64,000 nucleotides of DNA from Bacteriovoracaceae bacterium (GCA_947377285.1 CANCFT010000007.1:52876-116875); one strand, 5' to 3'. Counted from the stretch's first letter, positions 27,530 to 36,659 are shown. The notes: generated by a model not told the origin, from the letters alone. Made by a program: numbers and translations.

Positions 27530-29090
27530 GTCTTGCCCAGTAGAGAATGAAATAAAATAAAATAGCGATTCCAATTGTCATCCACAACCCAAATTGCTGA
27601 AAAAGTGTTTTTTCTCTTTGGAATAGACTTAACTCTACATCTAAGAAAGTTTTTTGTTGGTAGGTGAGCCTTTTTGACTCAGATCCATTGGGCATTATGA
27701 CGGTGGTGATTCCAGTATTTGTTGACCGAATAATAGGAATATTAAATTCTAGAGCACGCCATTTAGCGAGAAATAAATGCTGAGCGGGTTCCGCAGTGTT
27801 ACCATACCAAGAGTCATTTGTTAAATTGACCAAAAACTGAGGGGCAATCCCTTCCTTATTAAGAAATTCACGCAAAAAATCTGAAAAGAGAACTTCATAA
27901 CAAATGACACTTATAAAGGGAGTGCCATTTTTTGTCTTAAACAAAGTGAATTTATCACCTTCGGCAAAATAAGAAACATTCGTAATATAATGGCTTAGGA
28001 CTTTATTGATTGGTCCAAAAGGTAAAGCTTCTCCAAAAGGGATTAGATGAATTTTTCTATACACGTCTTTTAATTTTTTATCAGTCCCAAATAAAAAGGC
28101 AGAATTGAATTGGCTTTGAAAATCGCCGGCCCCAATACTTGGTTTTAAATCATAACCCCCAATAAATAACTCAGCTTGGGTTTTTTCTATAATTTGCGAA
28201 AGTACTCCAGGGATTTGAAGATCATTATTTTTTTTCATAATATCGCTTGAAATAAGCGAAGGGAATGAAGTTTCCGGCCAAACAATAAGATCAAGTGGTT
28301 TTTGAGAAGGAGCAGTACTTAAGTCGAAATAACTATCAAATACACTTTTAAGGGAATTAACACTTCCCCGTTCGGAATCAATCTTAATAAAATTTCCAAT
28401 ATTTGGTTGAACTATTCTTACGTTGAGTGAATTTAATTGAATACCGTTTGAAGGCCCAGGAAGAATAAAATTCAACAGTATTAAAACTCCAAAAAGCCCA
28501 TAAGAAATGAAAGGAATTTTCTTACTTTTAATTTGCTCAATAATTGTTAATCCCAAAAAAACAGTTAGGAATGAATAAATTGGTGCACCGAAAATGGGGG
28601 CAAGCCTTAAAGGGAATTGAGGAGCAAGGGATAAAAAACTATGGCCCAAGTGCGCCGGAAATTGTTGAGGAACAAATTCTTCTAAAAGTACATAAATCAA
28701 GGAGAGTAAAACAGTGTTGCTTATTTTTCTTTGAATGGCCGTATAGATATAAACTTGTGGAATTATAACTAAAGAAAAAATAAATCCTAGTAGTTGATTA
28801 AATGGAAAATACAATTCTCCAAATTCTTTTAATGTGTGGGGGATCCAGTAAAAACCTAGCAAGTAAAATCCAAGTGAAAATGCGAGAGCAACTAGCATTT
28901 GCCTTTTTAAAGACGGCCCCGCTTTATGCCTTTCAAGCAATAAAGCATAATTAAACAGAAAAAATCCAATGATTGGTCCTAATACAAAAGAGTAATTGAT
29001 TTCCATTGGGAAACCACTAGCATAAAAAAATCCTCCCATAAGTGAGAGAATAAAAGGCTTCGAGTTTTTGATTTTAGTTTTTAGATCCAT
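27519..29090 (-). CDS. lnt: Apolipoprotein N-acyltransferase
   Basis: Adds the third acyl chain to lipoproteins at the inner membrane. About six N-terminal membrane helices precede a nitrilase-like domain. Catalytic residues are visible: Glu in VWPETSFPS, Lys in YRKIHLIPFGE and Cys in ISVICYEVLF. A final C-terminal helix (WMTIGIAILFYFILYW) matches the family. At 523 residues the length is typical. The ATG lies 5 bases after a -10-like box with no SD, suggesting leaderless translation. It fits the window's many lipoproteins. Confidence 0.95.
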   Translation of the reverse strand: MDLKTKIKNSKPFILSLMGGFFYASGFPMEINYSFVLGPIIGFFLFNYALLLERHKAGPSLKRQMLVALAFSLGFYLLGFYWIPHTLKEFGELYFPFNQLLGFIFSLVIIPQVYIYTAIQRKISNTVLLSLIYVLLEEFVPQQFPAHLGHSFLSLAPQFPLRLAPIFGAPIYSFLTVFLGLTIIEQIKSKKIPFISYGLFGVLILLNFILPGPSNGIQLNSLNVRIVQPNIGNFIKIDSERGSVNSLKSVFDSYFDLSTAPSQKPLDLIVWPETSFPSLISSDIMKKNNDLQIPGVLSQIIEKTQAELFIGGYDLKPSIGAGDFQSQFNSAFLFGTDKKLKDVYRKIHLIPFGEALPFGPINKVLSHYITNVSYFAEGDKFTLFKTKNGTPFISVICYEVLFSDFLREFLNKEGIAPQFLVNLTNDSWYGNTAEPAQHLFLAKWRALEFNIPIIRSTNTGITTVIMPNGSESKRLTYQQKTFLDVELSLFQREKTLFQQFGLWMTIGIAILFYFILYWARPRT

Positions 29091-29095
29091 GACTG

Positions 29096-29124
29096 ATAGT
29101 AATTATTTTTTGATTCATTGCCAA
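29096..29124 (-). promoter_or_regulatory. Putative leaderless promoter of lnt
   Basis: TTGGCA (29119-29124 read on the minus strand), a 17-base spacer and TACTAT (29096-29101) end 5 bases before the lnt ATG. The -35 shares its bases with the opposing promoter's -35. Confidence 0.5.
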
Positions 29125-29147
29125 TGAGAGAGTTTTTCAATTACACT
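29118..29147 (+). promoter_or_regulatory. Putative leaderless promoter of the zinc-ribbon gene
   Basis: TTGCCA (29118-29123), an 18-base spacer and TACACT (29142-29147) end 6 bases before the ATG at 29154. Confidence 0.42.
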
Positions 29148-29153
29148 TTTCAT

Positions 29154-29813
29154 ATGGATTATGACTTTCATACATCTCGTGAATCATTAAAGATTCCGCT
29201 TTCGGTTTATCAGCCGATTAAACACTGTCAATTCTGTCAGTCTGTCTTTATTAATGATCAAATATGTGAATCTTGTGGGCGTTCAATGCAGTTTCATCTC
29301 ATTGGCGAGCCGTTTGGTCCAAAGAGTTATTATGCAATAAAAGAACGATATATAGACTCTTTAAATAAAATCATTCCTTATTTCCCATTTCTTGAGAATA
29401 AATTATCAATTGAATCTAAGAGTTATATTAGAAAAATTGAAAAAAGATTCACTGACTTAATTTCAGCATTTAATTCAATTGGTATTATCGAAAAAAAGCA
29501 AAAGCCTCTTTTTCTCGTCGAATCAATGGCGATTATTGATGAACTCTTAATTTATAATGTTCATTTCCAATTAATAGAATCCCTTTTAAATGACAATGAT
29601 AATAGTGATACAGGTCTTGAATTACTAGCCTATTTACATGAAGTAAAAGGTCTAATTACGCCAGATCAAGCGAGGAATGAATTTTTTCTAAATCATCAAT
29701 TATGGGGGACAATTAAGGTTGAGTTTTTCTTAAAAGTCATCATCATTACGGCATCAGTTATTACCTTTGCCGTAACTTTTAGACATATTATTAGTTCGCA
29801 ATTCGGTAAATAA
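29154..29813 (+). CDS. Zinc-ribbon protein with C-terminal membrane anchor
   Basis: The ATG at 29154 (MDYDFHTS) is preferred because a promoter-like -10 ends 6 bases before it. Codons at 29118 and 29124 extend the frame without an SD. A CxxC...CxxC zinc ribbon (HCQFCQ, CESCG) sits near residues 23-44. A helical middle follows, and one transmembrane segment near the C-terminus (FFLKVIIITASVITFAV) marks it as tail-anchored. Unknown family. It overlaps the subtilase gene by 23 bases at the 3' end. Confidence 0.75.
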   Translation: MDYDFHTSRESLKIPLSVYQPIKHCQFCQSVFINDQICESCGRSMQFHLIGEPFGPKSYYAIKERYIDSLNKIIPYFPFLENKLSIESKSYIRKIEKRFTDLISAFNSIGIIEKKQKPLFLVESMAIIDELLIYNVHFQLIESLLNDNDNSDTGLELLAYLHEVKGLITPDQARNEFFLNHQLWGTIKVEFFLKVIIITASVITFAVTFRHIISSQFGK

Positions 29814-30921
29814 TTTTCCCTTCTTTAACCGCTTCATTTTTAGAATTCGCAACTTGTCTTGTCGTCGTATTTTCACCAGACATTTGAGCAGCAAGTGCAA
29901 GTGCAGATCCAGCATCTAGGCGGCCACCAGTAGCACATTTGCCTTCCATTGATATTTCCTTCTTGGCAGATAATTTAATAATTTCTCTTATCTTTTCAGT
30001 TGAGAGTTGTGGGAACTCAGATTTAATTAAAGCTGCAACACCCGTCACGAAAGCTGTTGCTTGACTGGTCCCTGTTAAGTATCCAGTTCTTCCATTCTGA
30101 AGTGAAGACTTTATTCTATAACCAGGAGCAAAGATATCGACACTTGTTCGTCCATAATTAGAAGAGTTTAAAATTTTTAAATCTTCATCATAGGCAGTCA
30201 CCGTAATGATATTCTTAAGTCCATAGCTAGCTGGGAAATAGGCTTTCTTTTTATCATCTATGTTTGATTCTTCATTTCCAGCTGCCGCAACAACGAGAAT
30301 CCCTTTTCTTTCAGCTTCTTTTAAAACGCGAAGTTCTTCACTTGCGGCTTCTGGACCACCGCCTGAATAATTAATGACATCAACATTATGATCAACGGCG
30401 TATCTTAATGCTTCCACTGTTGAGTTTAAATTATCAACTCCCGAAGCATTTGGGTTGTAATATTTAAGAGCTAGTATTTTAACATCGGGATAGATGCTTT
30501 TTATAATTCCTGAAACGTGAGTTCCATGGCCATGATTATCAGTCGGAGTACCTTTCGCTTTTTTATCTTTAGAGAAATCAACTCCAAAATTATTTGGATC
30601 AACTTTACCATTTTCAACGAAAATATTATTTTCTAAAAATGGATGTTCTCTATCAATACCAGTATCAACAACCGCAACGACTATGTCTTTGCGTTTTTTA
30701 AATTTCTTCCAAGCCTCAAGTAAATTGATACTTGAAGGATTGTTGGGATTAACTCCCCAACTTACATAATTAGATGTGAGGTCTTTAGGATCAAAATAAG
30801 ACCTCTCTTCAGAGACCTTTGAACCTACAGGCCTTAAGGATACAGACTGTGACATCGCTGAAAATGAGACCGATGCAATCACATGGGCCAGAATGATCTT
30901 TTTGATAGTCAGCATATTCAT
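29791..30921 (-). CDS. Secreted subtilisin-like serine protease
   Basis: An S8-family protease with all three catalytic motifs: Asp in AVVDTGID, His in DNHGHGTHVSGI and Ser in GTSQATA (usually GTSMA). The signal peptide ends near residue 24 (SAMSQS). A short N-terminal segment rather than a long prodomain precedes the catalytic core, so it could need little or no propeptide processing. AGAGG precedes the ATG and overlaps the stop of a small, possibly frameshifted upstream ORF. An exported protease suits a predatory or proteolytic lifestyle. Confidence 0.93.
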   Translation of the reverse strand: MNMLTIKKIILAHVIASVSFSAMSQSVSLRPVGSKVSEERSYFDPKDLTSNYVSWGVNPNNPSSINLLEAWKKFKKRKDIVVAVVDTGIDREHPFLENNIFVENGKVDPNNFGVDFSKDKKAKGTPTDNHGHGTHVSGIIKSIYPDVKILALKYYNPNASGVDNLNSTVEALRYAVDHNVDVINYSGGGPEAASEELRVLKEAERKGILVVAAAGNEESNIDDKKKAYFPASYGLKNIITVTAYDEDLKILNSSNYGRTSVDIFAPGYRIKSSLQNGRTGYLTGTSQATAFVTGVAALIKSEFPQLSTEKIREIIKLSAKKEISMEGKCATGGRLDAGSALALAAQMSGENTTTRQVANSKNEAVKEGKIIYRIAN

Positions 30922-30930
30922 AATAATCCT

Positions 30931-31091
30931 CTAATAGAGCTCGCGAAGATTTCTTCGCTTAATTGTTTCTCCAGTAAGAAAAGCAAGCTTCAGGCCAAGA
31001 ACTTTACCCGCAATATTGGAGTATTAGCTGAAGTGTCTAAAAAACGATCGATAAAACTTTGAGTACCTGTACAAAATTTAGTCATTCTCAT
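30931..31091 (-). pseudogene. Small ORF split by an apparent frameshift, upstream of the subtilase
   Basis: An ATG at 31091 opens 33 codons ending at TGA (30990-30992). An overlapping frame, open from about 31020, continues with protein-like sequence (KVLGLKLAFLTGETIKRR) to TAG at 30931-30933, which touches the subtilase ribosome binding site. Neither frame alone looks complete; joined by a one-base shift they give about 53 residues. It may be a decayed gene, a programmed frameshift, a sequencing slip or chance. AGAG lies before the ATG and a TATACT box at 31114-31119 could drive it. Confidence 0.3.
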
Positions 31092-31254
31092 TAAATGCTC
31101 TAAAGTTGAATCAAGTATAAACCAAAAAAAAGCCAGAAAGTAAGGCCCTTGCTTACTAGTGAAAAAATGACACTAATTCTTAGGCCCCATTCTTGCTGAT
31201 ATAGTTATGTACTCGCAAAGAGGCTGACCCTCAAGGATGAAGGAGAGGTTACAC
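30934..31254. other. Intergenic region between subtilase and small lipoprotein
   Basis: Besides the split minus-strand ORF, the stretch holds a hairpin at 30943-30958 (GCGAAG/CTTCGC, 4-nt loop). On the minus strand it also holds AGTAAG/CTTACT pairing near 31136-31155, with an eight-base A run on the plus strand just below it. This could end a minus-strand transcript or small RNA. No tRNA or other known RNA is visible. Confidence 0.4.
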
Positions 31255-31431
31255 ATGAAAAATGGACTTTTGAGATTTTATTTTTTTTTCCTACTGCTCT
31301 CAATGGGGTTATTCTCTTGTGAGAACCGTGGAACGAATCACCCTCGAACTATGCGGGACAAAGAAGTTAAAGAGGATGGGACCCCTAAGAAATCCTCTCG
31401 GCATTATTCACGCTCGAGCAATCTTTGCTAA
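31255..31431 (+). CDS. Small lipoprotein
   Basis: The ATG at 31255 has a strong SD (GGAGAGG). The earlier in-frame ATG at 31237 lies within that SD region. The 58-residue product has a signal peptide with lipobox (LFSC, Cys about 22). The mature chain of about 37 residues is hydrophilic and ends in Cys. A terminator follows at 31446-31472. The family is unknown. The complete small transcription unit argues that it is real and well expressed. Confidence 0.8.
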   Translation: MKNGLLRFYFFFLLLSMGLFSCENRGTNHPRTMRDKEVKEDGTPKKSSRHYSRSSNLC

Positions 31432-31445
31432 TAATGACCAAAAAA

Positions 31446-31472
31446 AACCCTCTATAGTTAGAGGGTTTTTTT
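31446..31472. terminator. Bidirectional intrinsic terminator
   Basis: CCCTCTA (31448-31454), loop TAGT and TAGAGGG (31459-31465) are flanked by A7 and T7. It sits between the small lipoprotein gene and the convergent DksA-like gene and can serve both. Confidence 0.9.
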
Positions 31473-31515
31473 AGAAATATAGAAAATGTTGTGTGCCAGA
31501 GAACTTGAAATATAT

Positions 31516-31887
31516 TTACATAGCTTTGATAAATTTTGAATTTTCTCTTTCTTGTTCTTCAGCATGTGTAATACACAAAGTAGTCCAAGGTTGATTTTCC
31601 AATCGTTTTTCACCAATTGCATCTTCACATTCTTCACAGTGACCGTAGGTCCCTTGCTCCATTCTATAAAGTGCCTCTTCAATTGCTTTAAGTTTCCCCA
31701 ATTCTCTTTGTCTCATATTAAATGTGACTTGCTGATTGATTACGCTAGTAGCAAGGTCAGCTTCGTCTGAAAGGTCATCAGAAGATACAGTTAAGTCTTC
31801 ATTTGAACGCAAAAGACCACCGTTAATTATTTTGACTTTAGCTTGCAGGAGTAGTGTTTTAAACTTTTCCATTTTTGCTTTATCCAC
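31516..31887 (-). CDS. DksA/TraR-family zinc-finger regulator
   Basis: A GTG at 31887 lies 5 bases after a perfect AAGGAGG, so I choose it over longer frames. The 123-residue protein has a helical coiled-coil N-terminal part with acidic residues (DDLSDEADLATSV), followed by the DksA zinc finger. The finger reads CEEC...LCITH, so the fourth ligand is His instead of Cys. The family binds RNA polymerase in the secondary channel and modulates initiation, often with ppGpp. The paralog is shorter than E. coli DksA (151). Confidence 0.9.
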   Translation of the reverse strand: MDKAKMEKFKTLLLQAKVKIINGGLLRSNEDLTVSSDDLSDEADLATSVINQQVTFNMRQRELGKLKAIEEALYRMEQGTYGHCEECEDAIGEKRLENQPWTTLCITHAEEQERENSKFIKAM

Positions 31888-32001
31888 ACATTCCTCCTTG
31901 GAAATAGAGTCTCTCATCTGTGATCAACTCATTACTTATGTCATGCAAGTTATAAACTAACGCATGGGTGCAACAGAATAATTATATACTGGATTTTGTT
32001 T

Positions 32002-32031
32002 TTGACACAAGGGAAAAAACTACCATTAACT
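32002..32031 (+). promoter_or_regulatory. Putative promoter of the LRV-repeat gene
   Basis: Consensus TTGACA (32002-32007), an 18-base spacer and TTAACT (32026-32031) lie about 120 bases upstream of the ATG at 32154. Confidence 0.45.
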
Positions 32032-32153
32032 ATCATCTACTGACTGTTGCAGAGAATTTGATTCAATGAAAAGTGTCAAAAAAGTTTACAAGATTTTGTC
32101 TGATGAATTACTATAAGCAAGTTCATATGAATTTTTTAGAGGGAGAGCACTTC

Positions 32154-32450
32154 ATGTACGCAGAAGAATATTTGGCATTAGTTCGAGAATGTAGAGATGA
32201 AGATAAAATGTTCCAGTTTTTAAAAGAAGACAAGCCAGGTGTTGCCGTTGAATTAGCAAAATCAAAAAATGTAAGCCCAAGAATTTTAGATATTCTTACT
32301 CGCCACGTAGCCATTACAGTGCGCCACGAAGTGGCCAAAAATCCTTTGACCCCAATTGAAACACTTAAGAAATTATCTGATGATAAAGATATGCTTGTTC
32401 GAGACTATGCTCGTCGAACTCTTAAATCGTTAGTACCATCACTTTCATAA
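32154..32450 (+). CDS. Small HEAT/LRV-repeat protein
   Basis: I choose the ATG at 32154, preceded by GAGGGAGAGC. Several in-frame ATGs upstream lack an SD. The 98-residue protein contains leucine-rich-variant or HEAT-like helices: PGVAVELAKSKNVSPRILDIL, VRHEVAKNPLTPIETLKKLS and VRDYARRTL. The LRV pattern is typical of small interaction domains. No zinc-binding Cys cluster is present. It converges on mltG with 4 bases between the stops. Confidence 0.8.
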   Translation: MYAEEYLALVRECRDEDKMFQFLKEDKPGVAVELAKSKNVSPRILDILTRHVAITVRHEVAKNPLTPIETLKKLSDDKDMLVRDYARRTLKSLVPSLS

Positions 32451-32454
32451 TTTA

Positions 32455-33489
32455 TTAGTCTTGATCTTTGTGGTCGCGCCAGCTTCGTCCTTCGCGATTT
32501 TTAGCATTTTTTTGCCATTTTGCAACAGCAGCTACATGTTTTTCATATGATTCAGAAAAGATATGAGTCCCATCATTTTGACTCACAAAATAAAGATAAG
32601 CATGAATTGCTGGATTTAAAACGGCTTTAAAAGATTCAATTCCAGGACTGCAAATCGGACCAATTGGCAAGGCGGGGATAGTGTAAGTGTTGTAGGGGGA
32701 TGGGGTCTGTAAATCTTTGCGAGTTATATTGCCATTATATTTTTCAAAAATTCCATAAATTGTAGTCGGATCAGACTGAAGTCTCATCTTTAATTTAAGC
32801 CTGTTAAAAAAGACACCCGCGATCATTGGGCGCTCTTTTTTGTCTCCTGTTTCTTTTTCAACCATAGAAGCTAATATTAAAATCTGATTAGGCGTGAGAT
32901 TTGAAGTGGCAAGATCGATTGTTGCGATTTGTTTAAAAAATTGTTTCACCATTGTTTTCATAACATATTTTGCAGGAAGATTTGGTCCAAAATCATAGGA
33001 TTCAGGATAGAGATAGCCTTCGACAGAATCATTTTGAATTCCAATTTCTTCTAAGAATTTTTTATCTCGGGCAAGATTAATAAAATCTTTATAATTGGTG
33101 ATGGAATTTTCTTCCAGCATTTTTCCAATTTCAAACATATTTTTTCCTTCAGGCACTGTAAAAAATGAAACCTGTCCTTTTTCATTTATTAAAGTGTTGA
33201 AAACATCTAAAAGATTTGAATTGTGTTTGATAATATAATGACCAGTTTTAAATTTATTTAACACTCCCTTGAATTGCGAATAGCGGTGAAAAAGTCTTGC
33301 AGACGACACAAGATGATCTTTTGAAAGCCTCGTATTAATCGAAGAAAAATGTTCACTTGGAGCGATGATAAAATCTACATTTGGACCAACGTATCTCCAA
33401 ACTACTGCTGAATAATAGACTCTTAAGGCCACAAGTATTAAGGCAAAAAGAGGAGCAACTGCTAAAAAAAGGAAGTGTGTTTTTTTCAT
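32455..33489 (-). CDS. mltG: Endolytic murein transglycosylase
   Basis: MltG (YceG) cuts nascent peptidoglycan strands at the inner membrane and limits glycan length. One N-terminal membrane helix (FLFLAVAPLFALILVALRV) anchors a periplasmic domain. The catalytic Glu lies in LASMVEKETGD and the family motif continues as ERPMIAGVFFNRL...LQSDPT and YNTY..P.LPIGPI. At 344 residues the length is standard. It is downstream of ruvX (90 bases), the same pairing seen in many bacteria. Confidence 0.95.
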   Translation of the reverse strand: MKKTHFLFLAVAPLFALILVALRVYYSAVVWRYVGPNVDFIIAPSEHFSSINTRLSKDHLVSSARLFHRYSQFKGVLNKFKTGHYIIKHNSNLLDVFNTLINEKGQVSFFTVPEGKNMFEIGKMLEENSITNYKDFINLARDKKFLEEIGIQNDSVEGYLYPESYDFGPNLPAKYVMKTMVKQFFKQIATIDLATSNLTPNQILILASMVEKETGDKKERPMIAGVFFNRLKLKMRLQSDPTTIYGIFEKYNGNITRKDLQTPSPYNTYTIPALPIGPICSPGIESFKAVLNPAIHAYLYFVSQNDGTHIFSESYEKHVAAVAKWQKNAKNREGRSWRDHKDQD

Positions 33490-33579
33490 AATATCTAAAG
33501 GTTAAATGAGGAAGTTGGGCTTTCAAACTAGGGGACAGAAATTCCTAGTAATACTTGAGTAGAGAATACCTCTAAAGAA

Positions 33580-34038
33580 TTAAGAGCGAATAAAATCTTC
33601 TAAAATGATGGTCGCGGCCACACAATCAATCATGGTCATATCAATTTTAAAATTAAATTGCGGAGAGTTTTGCATTCTATCCATGGCCGCTTTTGTTGTG
33701 AGTGTTTCATCCTGCTCAAAAAATTCGAGTTCTGGAAAATACTGACGAACCATCACTCCAAAATTTTTAATAAACTTTGTTGTTTCACTTTCTTTTCCAT
33801 CAAGGAAATAGGGAATTCCTAAAACCAGAATATCGACGCTTTCATCGTCAACAAATTGAGCGAGGGATTTAAGCGTTTCCAAATGGGATTGGTAAATGAT
33901 TTTTTGGCCTATATAAGGAAAGGGGTCTCGACCTGGTCTAAAAAAAGCAGTACCAATAACCTTTAGACCAAAATCGATGGCCATAATGTTTTTATTTTCA
34001 AAGGTCTTGAAGCGCTTATATGTTGAAAAATCTAGCAT
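33580..34038 (-). CDS. ruvX: RuvX/YqgF RNase H-fold nuclease
   Basis: A pre-16S rRNA nuclease-like protein (YqgF) of the RNase H fold. It has AIDFGLKVIGTA near residue 20, LVLGIPYFLDG in the middle and FFEQDETLTTKAA, then DCVAATIILEDFI at the end. The four acidic catalytic positions can be aligned. E. coli YqgF processes the 16S 5' end. At 152 residues the length is normal. A TATAAG box ends 8 bases before the start codon, so the leader is very short or absent. Confidence 0.9.
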   Translation of the reverse strand: MLDFSTYKRFKTFENKNIMAIDFGLKVIGTAFFRPGRDPFPYIGQKIIYQSHLETLKSLAQFVDDESVDILVLGIPYFLDGKESETTKFIKNFGVMVRQYFPELEFFEQDETLTTKAAMDRMQNSPQFNFKIDMTMIDCVAATIILEDFIRS

Positions 34039-34046
34039 ATAGAAGT

Positions 34047-34052
34047 CTTATA
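34047..34052 (-). promoter_or_regulatory. Putative -10 box of ruvX-mltG
   Basis: TATAAG on the minus strand, 8 bases before the ruvX ATG, with TTGTGT 17 bases further upstream. Confidence 0.35.
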
Positions 34053-34097
34053 GCGCATTAAAAAGATCGACACAAGTCGTAAATTTGGTCTTATTTC

Positions 34098-34125
34098 TTG
34101 ACAGAAAACCCACAAAGGTTAATAT
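34098..34125 (+). promoter_or_regulatory. Putative promoter of the rho operon
   Basis: Consensus -35 TTGACA (34098-34103) and TAATAT (34120-34125) are 16 bases apart. They lie about 150 bases upstream of the rho ATG, leaving a long leader, consistent with rho autoregulation known in other bacteria. Confidence 0.55.
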
Positions 34126-34272
34126 AGTCTTAATAAATATTCAAAAATGTTCCAACCATCATTCACCGAAAATTATCAATAAGAGGTTTCATTAAATTCG
34201 GTTCTTTTTTCCTTAATTTTCAATACTAATTTTCCCAATATATTTTTACACGCAAACAGGAGTTACCTTCAA

Positions 34273-35520
34273 ATGCATCTTAACGATCTCAGAGAAAAAG
34301 ACATCGCCGAACTCACAACAATGGCCGAAGAAATTCAAATAGAAAACCCCAGCAATTTAAAAAAGCACGAACTTATTTTTGCTATTTTAAAAGCTACAGC
34401 TAAAGATGATAAATCAATTTTTGGTAACGGTGTTCTAGAAATTCTTCCAGATGGATTTGGATTTTTAAGATCTCCACTTTATAACTACCTTCCTGGAGCG
34501 GATGATATTTATGTCTCTCCTTCGCAAATTAGAAAATTTGGTCTTCGAAAAGGGGATTCAGTTGAAGGAGAAATTCGTCCACCAAAAGAAGGTGAACGAT
34601 ATTTTGCTCTTGTTAAAGTCAACGAAATCAATTCTCAGTCACCAGAAAAACATAAAAAAACAGTTCTCTTTGATAACTTAACACCACTTTATCCAGAGAA
34701 AAAAATCAACCTTGAATACCACCCAACAAATTACTCAACTCGTTTGATCGATTTGTTTGTTCCTCAAGGATTTGGACAACGTTGTTTAATCGTAGCTCCT
34801 CCCAAAGCAGGTAAAACAGTACTTCTTCAAGATATTGCAAATGCTATTACTACGAATCACCCAGAGTCAGTGTTGATCGTACTTTTAATTGACGAACGTC
34901 CGGAAGAAGTTACAGATATGAGACGTAACGTTCGTGCGGAAGTAGTCTCAAGTACTTTCGATGAACCTGCTTCTCGCCACGTTCAAGTTGCAGAGATGGT
35001 TATTGAAAAAGCAAAACGATTAACTGAAGCAGGAAAAGATGTTGTCATCCTTCTAGATTCAATCACTCGTTTAGCTCGCGCCTACAACACAGTTGTTCCT
35101 CCTTCAGGAAAAATTCTCTCAGGTGGGGTTGACTCAAATGCTCTTCATAAACCAAAAAGATTTTTTGGTTCTGCTAGAAATATTGAAGGTGGTGGATCTC
35201 TTACGATTATCGCGACTGCCCTTATTGATACTGGTTCAAGAATGGATGAAGTTATTTTCGAAGAATTTAAAGGAACTGGTAACTCAGAAATTCAATTGGA
35301 CAGAAAACTTCTTGAAAAAAGAATATTTCCGGCACTTGATATTAACAAATCTTCAACACGTAAAGAAGATCTTCTCATGGCACCAATGGACCTTCAACGC
35401 TCGTACCTTTTAAGAAAAGTACTTCACGCGATGTCGCCTATTGATGCAATGGAATTTGTTCTGTCTAAAGTAACTAAAACAAAATCAAACGCAGACTTTT
35501 TGGATCAAATGAATTCTTAA
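34273..35520 (+). CDS. rho: Transcription termination factor Rho
   Basis: A hexameric RNA-dependent ATPase that terminates transcription. The N-terminal Rho domain helices ([19 protein letters not shown]) are followed by the cold-shock-like RNA-binding segment ([15 protein letters not shown]). The Walker A is APPKAGKT, with [11 protein letters not shown] and the Q/R loops after it. The 415-residue length is typical without insertions. The gene heads an operon with the YqhQ-like gene, prfA, prmC, murA and a HIT gene. Confidence 0.98.
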   Translation: MHLNDLREKDIAELTTMAEEIQIENPSNLKKHELIFAILKATAKDDKSIFGNGVLEILPDGFGFLRSPLYNYLPGADDIYVSPSQIRKFGLRKGDSVEGEIRPPKEGERYFALVKVNEINSQSPEKHKKTVLFDNLTPLYPEKKINLEYHPTNYSTRLIDLFVPQGFGQRCLIVAPPKAGKTVLLQDIANAITTNHPESVLIVLLIDERPEEVTDMRRNVRAEVVSSTFDEPASRHVQVAEMVIEKAKRLTEAGKDVVILLDSITRLARAYNTVVPPSGKILSGGVDSNALHKPKRFFGSARNIEGGGSLTIIATALIDTGSRMDEVIFEEFKGTGNSEIQLDRKLLEKRIFPALDINKSSTRKEDLLMAPMDLQRSYLLRKVLHAMSPIDAMEFVLSKVTKTKSNADFLDQMNS

Positions 35521-35528
35521 ATAAATTT

Positions 35529-36659
35529 ATGAAAAAAAATATTTTAAATAAAATGATTCTCCTGGTGTCTAAACAATATGCCTCAATCGGCGGTCAAGCG
35601 GTGATTGAGGGAGTAATGATGAGATCTCCCAACGCTTTCGTTGTGGCCGTCAGAAAACCGGATGGGACTATACGCTTGCGCAGAGATCAGTGGTATGGAC
35701 TTTCAAACAAGCTGGCTTTTTTAAAAAAGCCATTCTTGCGTGGTGTTTTAGTTCTGATTGAAACAATGGCCAACGGAGTTGTTTCTCTGAATTATTCAGC
35801 CAATATCGCTATGGATGAAGAAAATAAAAAAAGTGCACTTTCTAAAGGTATTAGCGAAAGCGATTATGAAAAAAATAAAAAATCCAAAGAAAAAGTTGGA
35901 TTCGAAACATTTCTCTCAATTGCATTCTCATTTGCTTTCGGGATTGGGTTGTTTGTCTTTTTACCTCATGCACTTACGGCCGTGATTGAAAAATACAGTG
36001 GAGCTAAGTGGGATCTTCAAAGTTTTCAATTCCATGCAATCGATGGAACAATTAAAGCTTTTATCTTTTTAACTTATATATACCTGATAAGTTTTCTTCC
36101 AGATATTAAGAAAGTTTTTCAATATCATGGAGCTGAACATAAATCGATTTCGACTTTTGAAGCCGGGGAAGAACTGACTATAGAAAATGCTAGAAAGTAC
36201 CCAACTTTTCATCCTCGTTGTGGAACGACTTTTATTTTCTTTTTAATGTTTGTTTCAATTATTCTATTCGCTTTAATTTTTGCGGTAGTCCCCATTGGAA
36301 CTCATTCTCCAGTTATCCTAAGACATGCATACGCAATGCTTTTTAAAGTGGCCCTAACTCTTCCTATTGCAGGTATTTCGTATGAACTTATTAAGTTTGT
36401 CGGAAAAGATCCAAATTCATTAGTGGGTCAAGTAATGAGTTACCCAGGTAAATTATTGCAAAAACTAACAACAAAAGAGCCTGAAGATAGCCAATTAGAA
36501 ATAGCCCTTTCTTCGATTAAGGCAGTTCTTATGTTAGAAGAAAAATATAACTTGAAAGAAGCAAGTACTAAAAAAATTACGGTGGATGAAATTGATTTTC
36601 ATTCATTAGCAGATATTGAAACTAGTAATTTTAAATTGAATGATTTTTTAGAAAATTAA
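35529..36659 (+). CDS. DUF1385 membrane protein (YqhQ-like)
   Basis: The family motif IGGQAVIEGVMMRSP appears near residue 20. Several membrane helices include FETFLSIAFSFAFGIGLFVF, and the conserved YHGAEHKSI...E.G.ELT...A.K....HPRCGT motif lies around residues 200-235. The function is unknown; the gene often lies next to prfA, as here. It starts 8 bases after rho. The C-terminal 60 residues are hydrophilic. Confidence 0.92.
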   Translation: MKKNILNKMILLVSKQYASIGGQAVIEGVMMRSPNAFVVAVRKPDGTIRLRRDQWYGLSNKLAFLKKPFLRGVLVLIETMANGVVSLNYSANIAMDEENKKSALSKGISESDYEKNKKSKEKVGFETFLSIAFSFAFGIGLFVFLPHALTAVIEKYSGAKWDLQSFQFHAIDGTIKAFIFLTYIYLISFLPDIKKVFQYHGAEHKSISTFEAGEELTIENARKYPTFHPRCGTTFIFFLMFVSIILFALIFAVVPIGTHSPVILRHAYAMLFKVALTLPIAGISYELIKFVGKDPNSLVGQVMSYPGKLLQKLTTKEPEDSQLEIALSSIKAVLMLEEKYNLKEASTKKITVDEIDFHSLADIETSNFKLNDFLEN

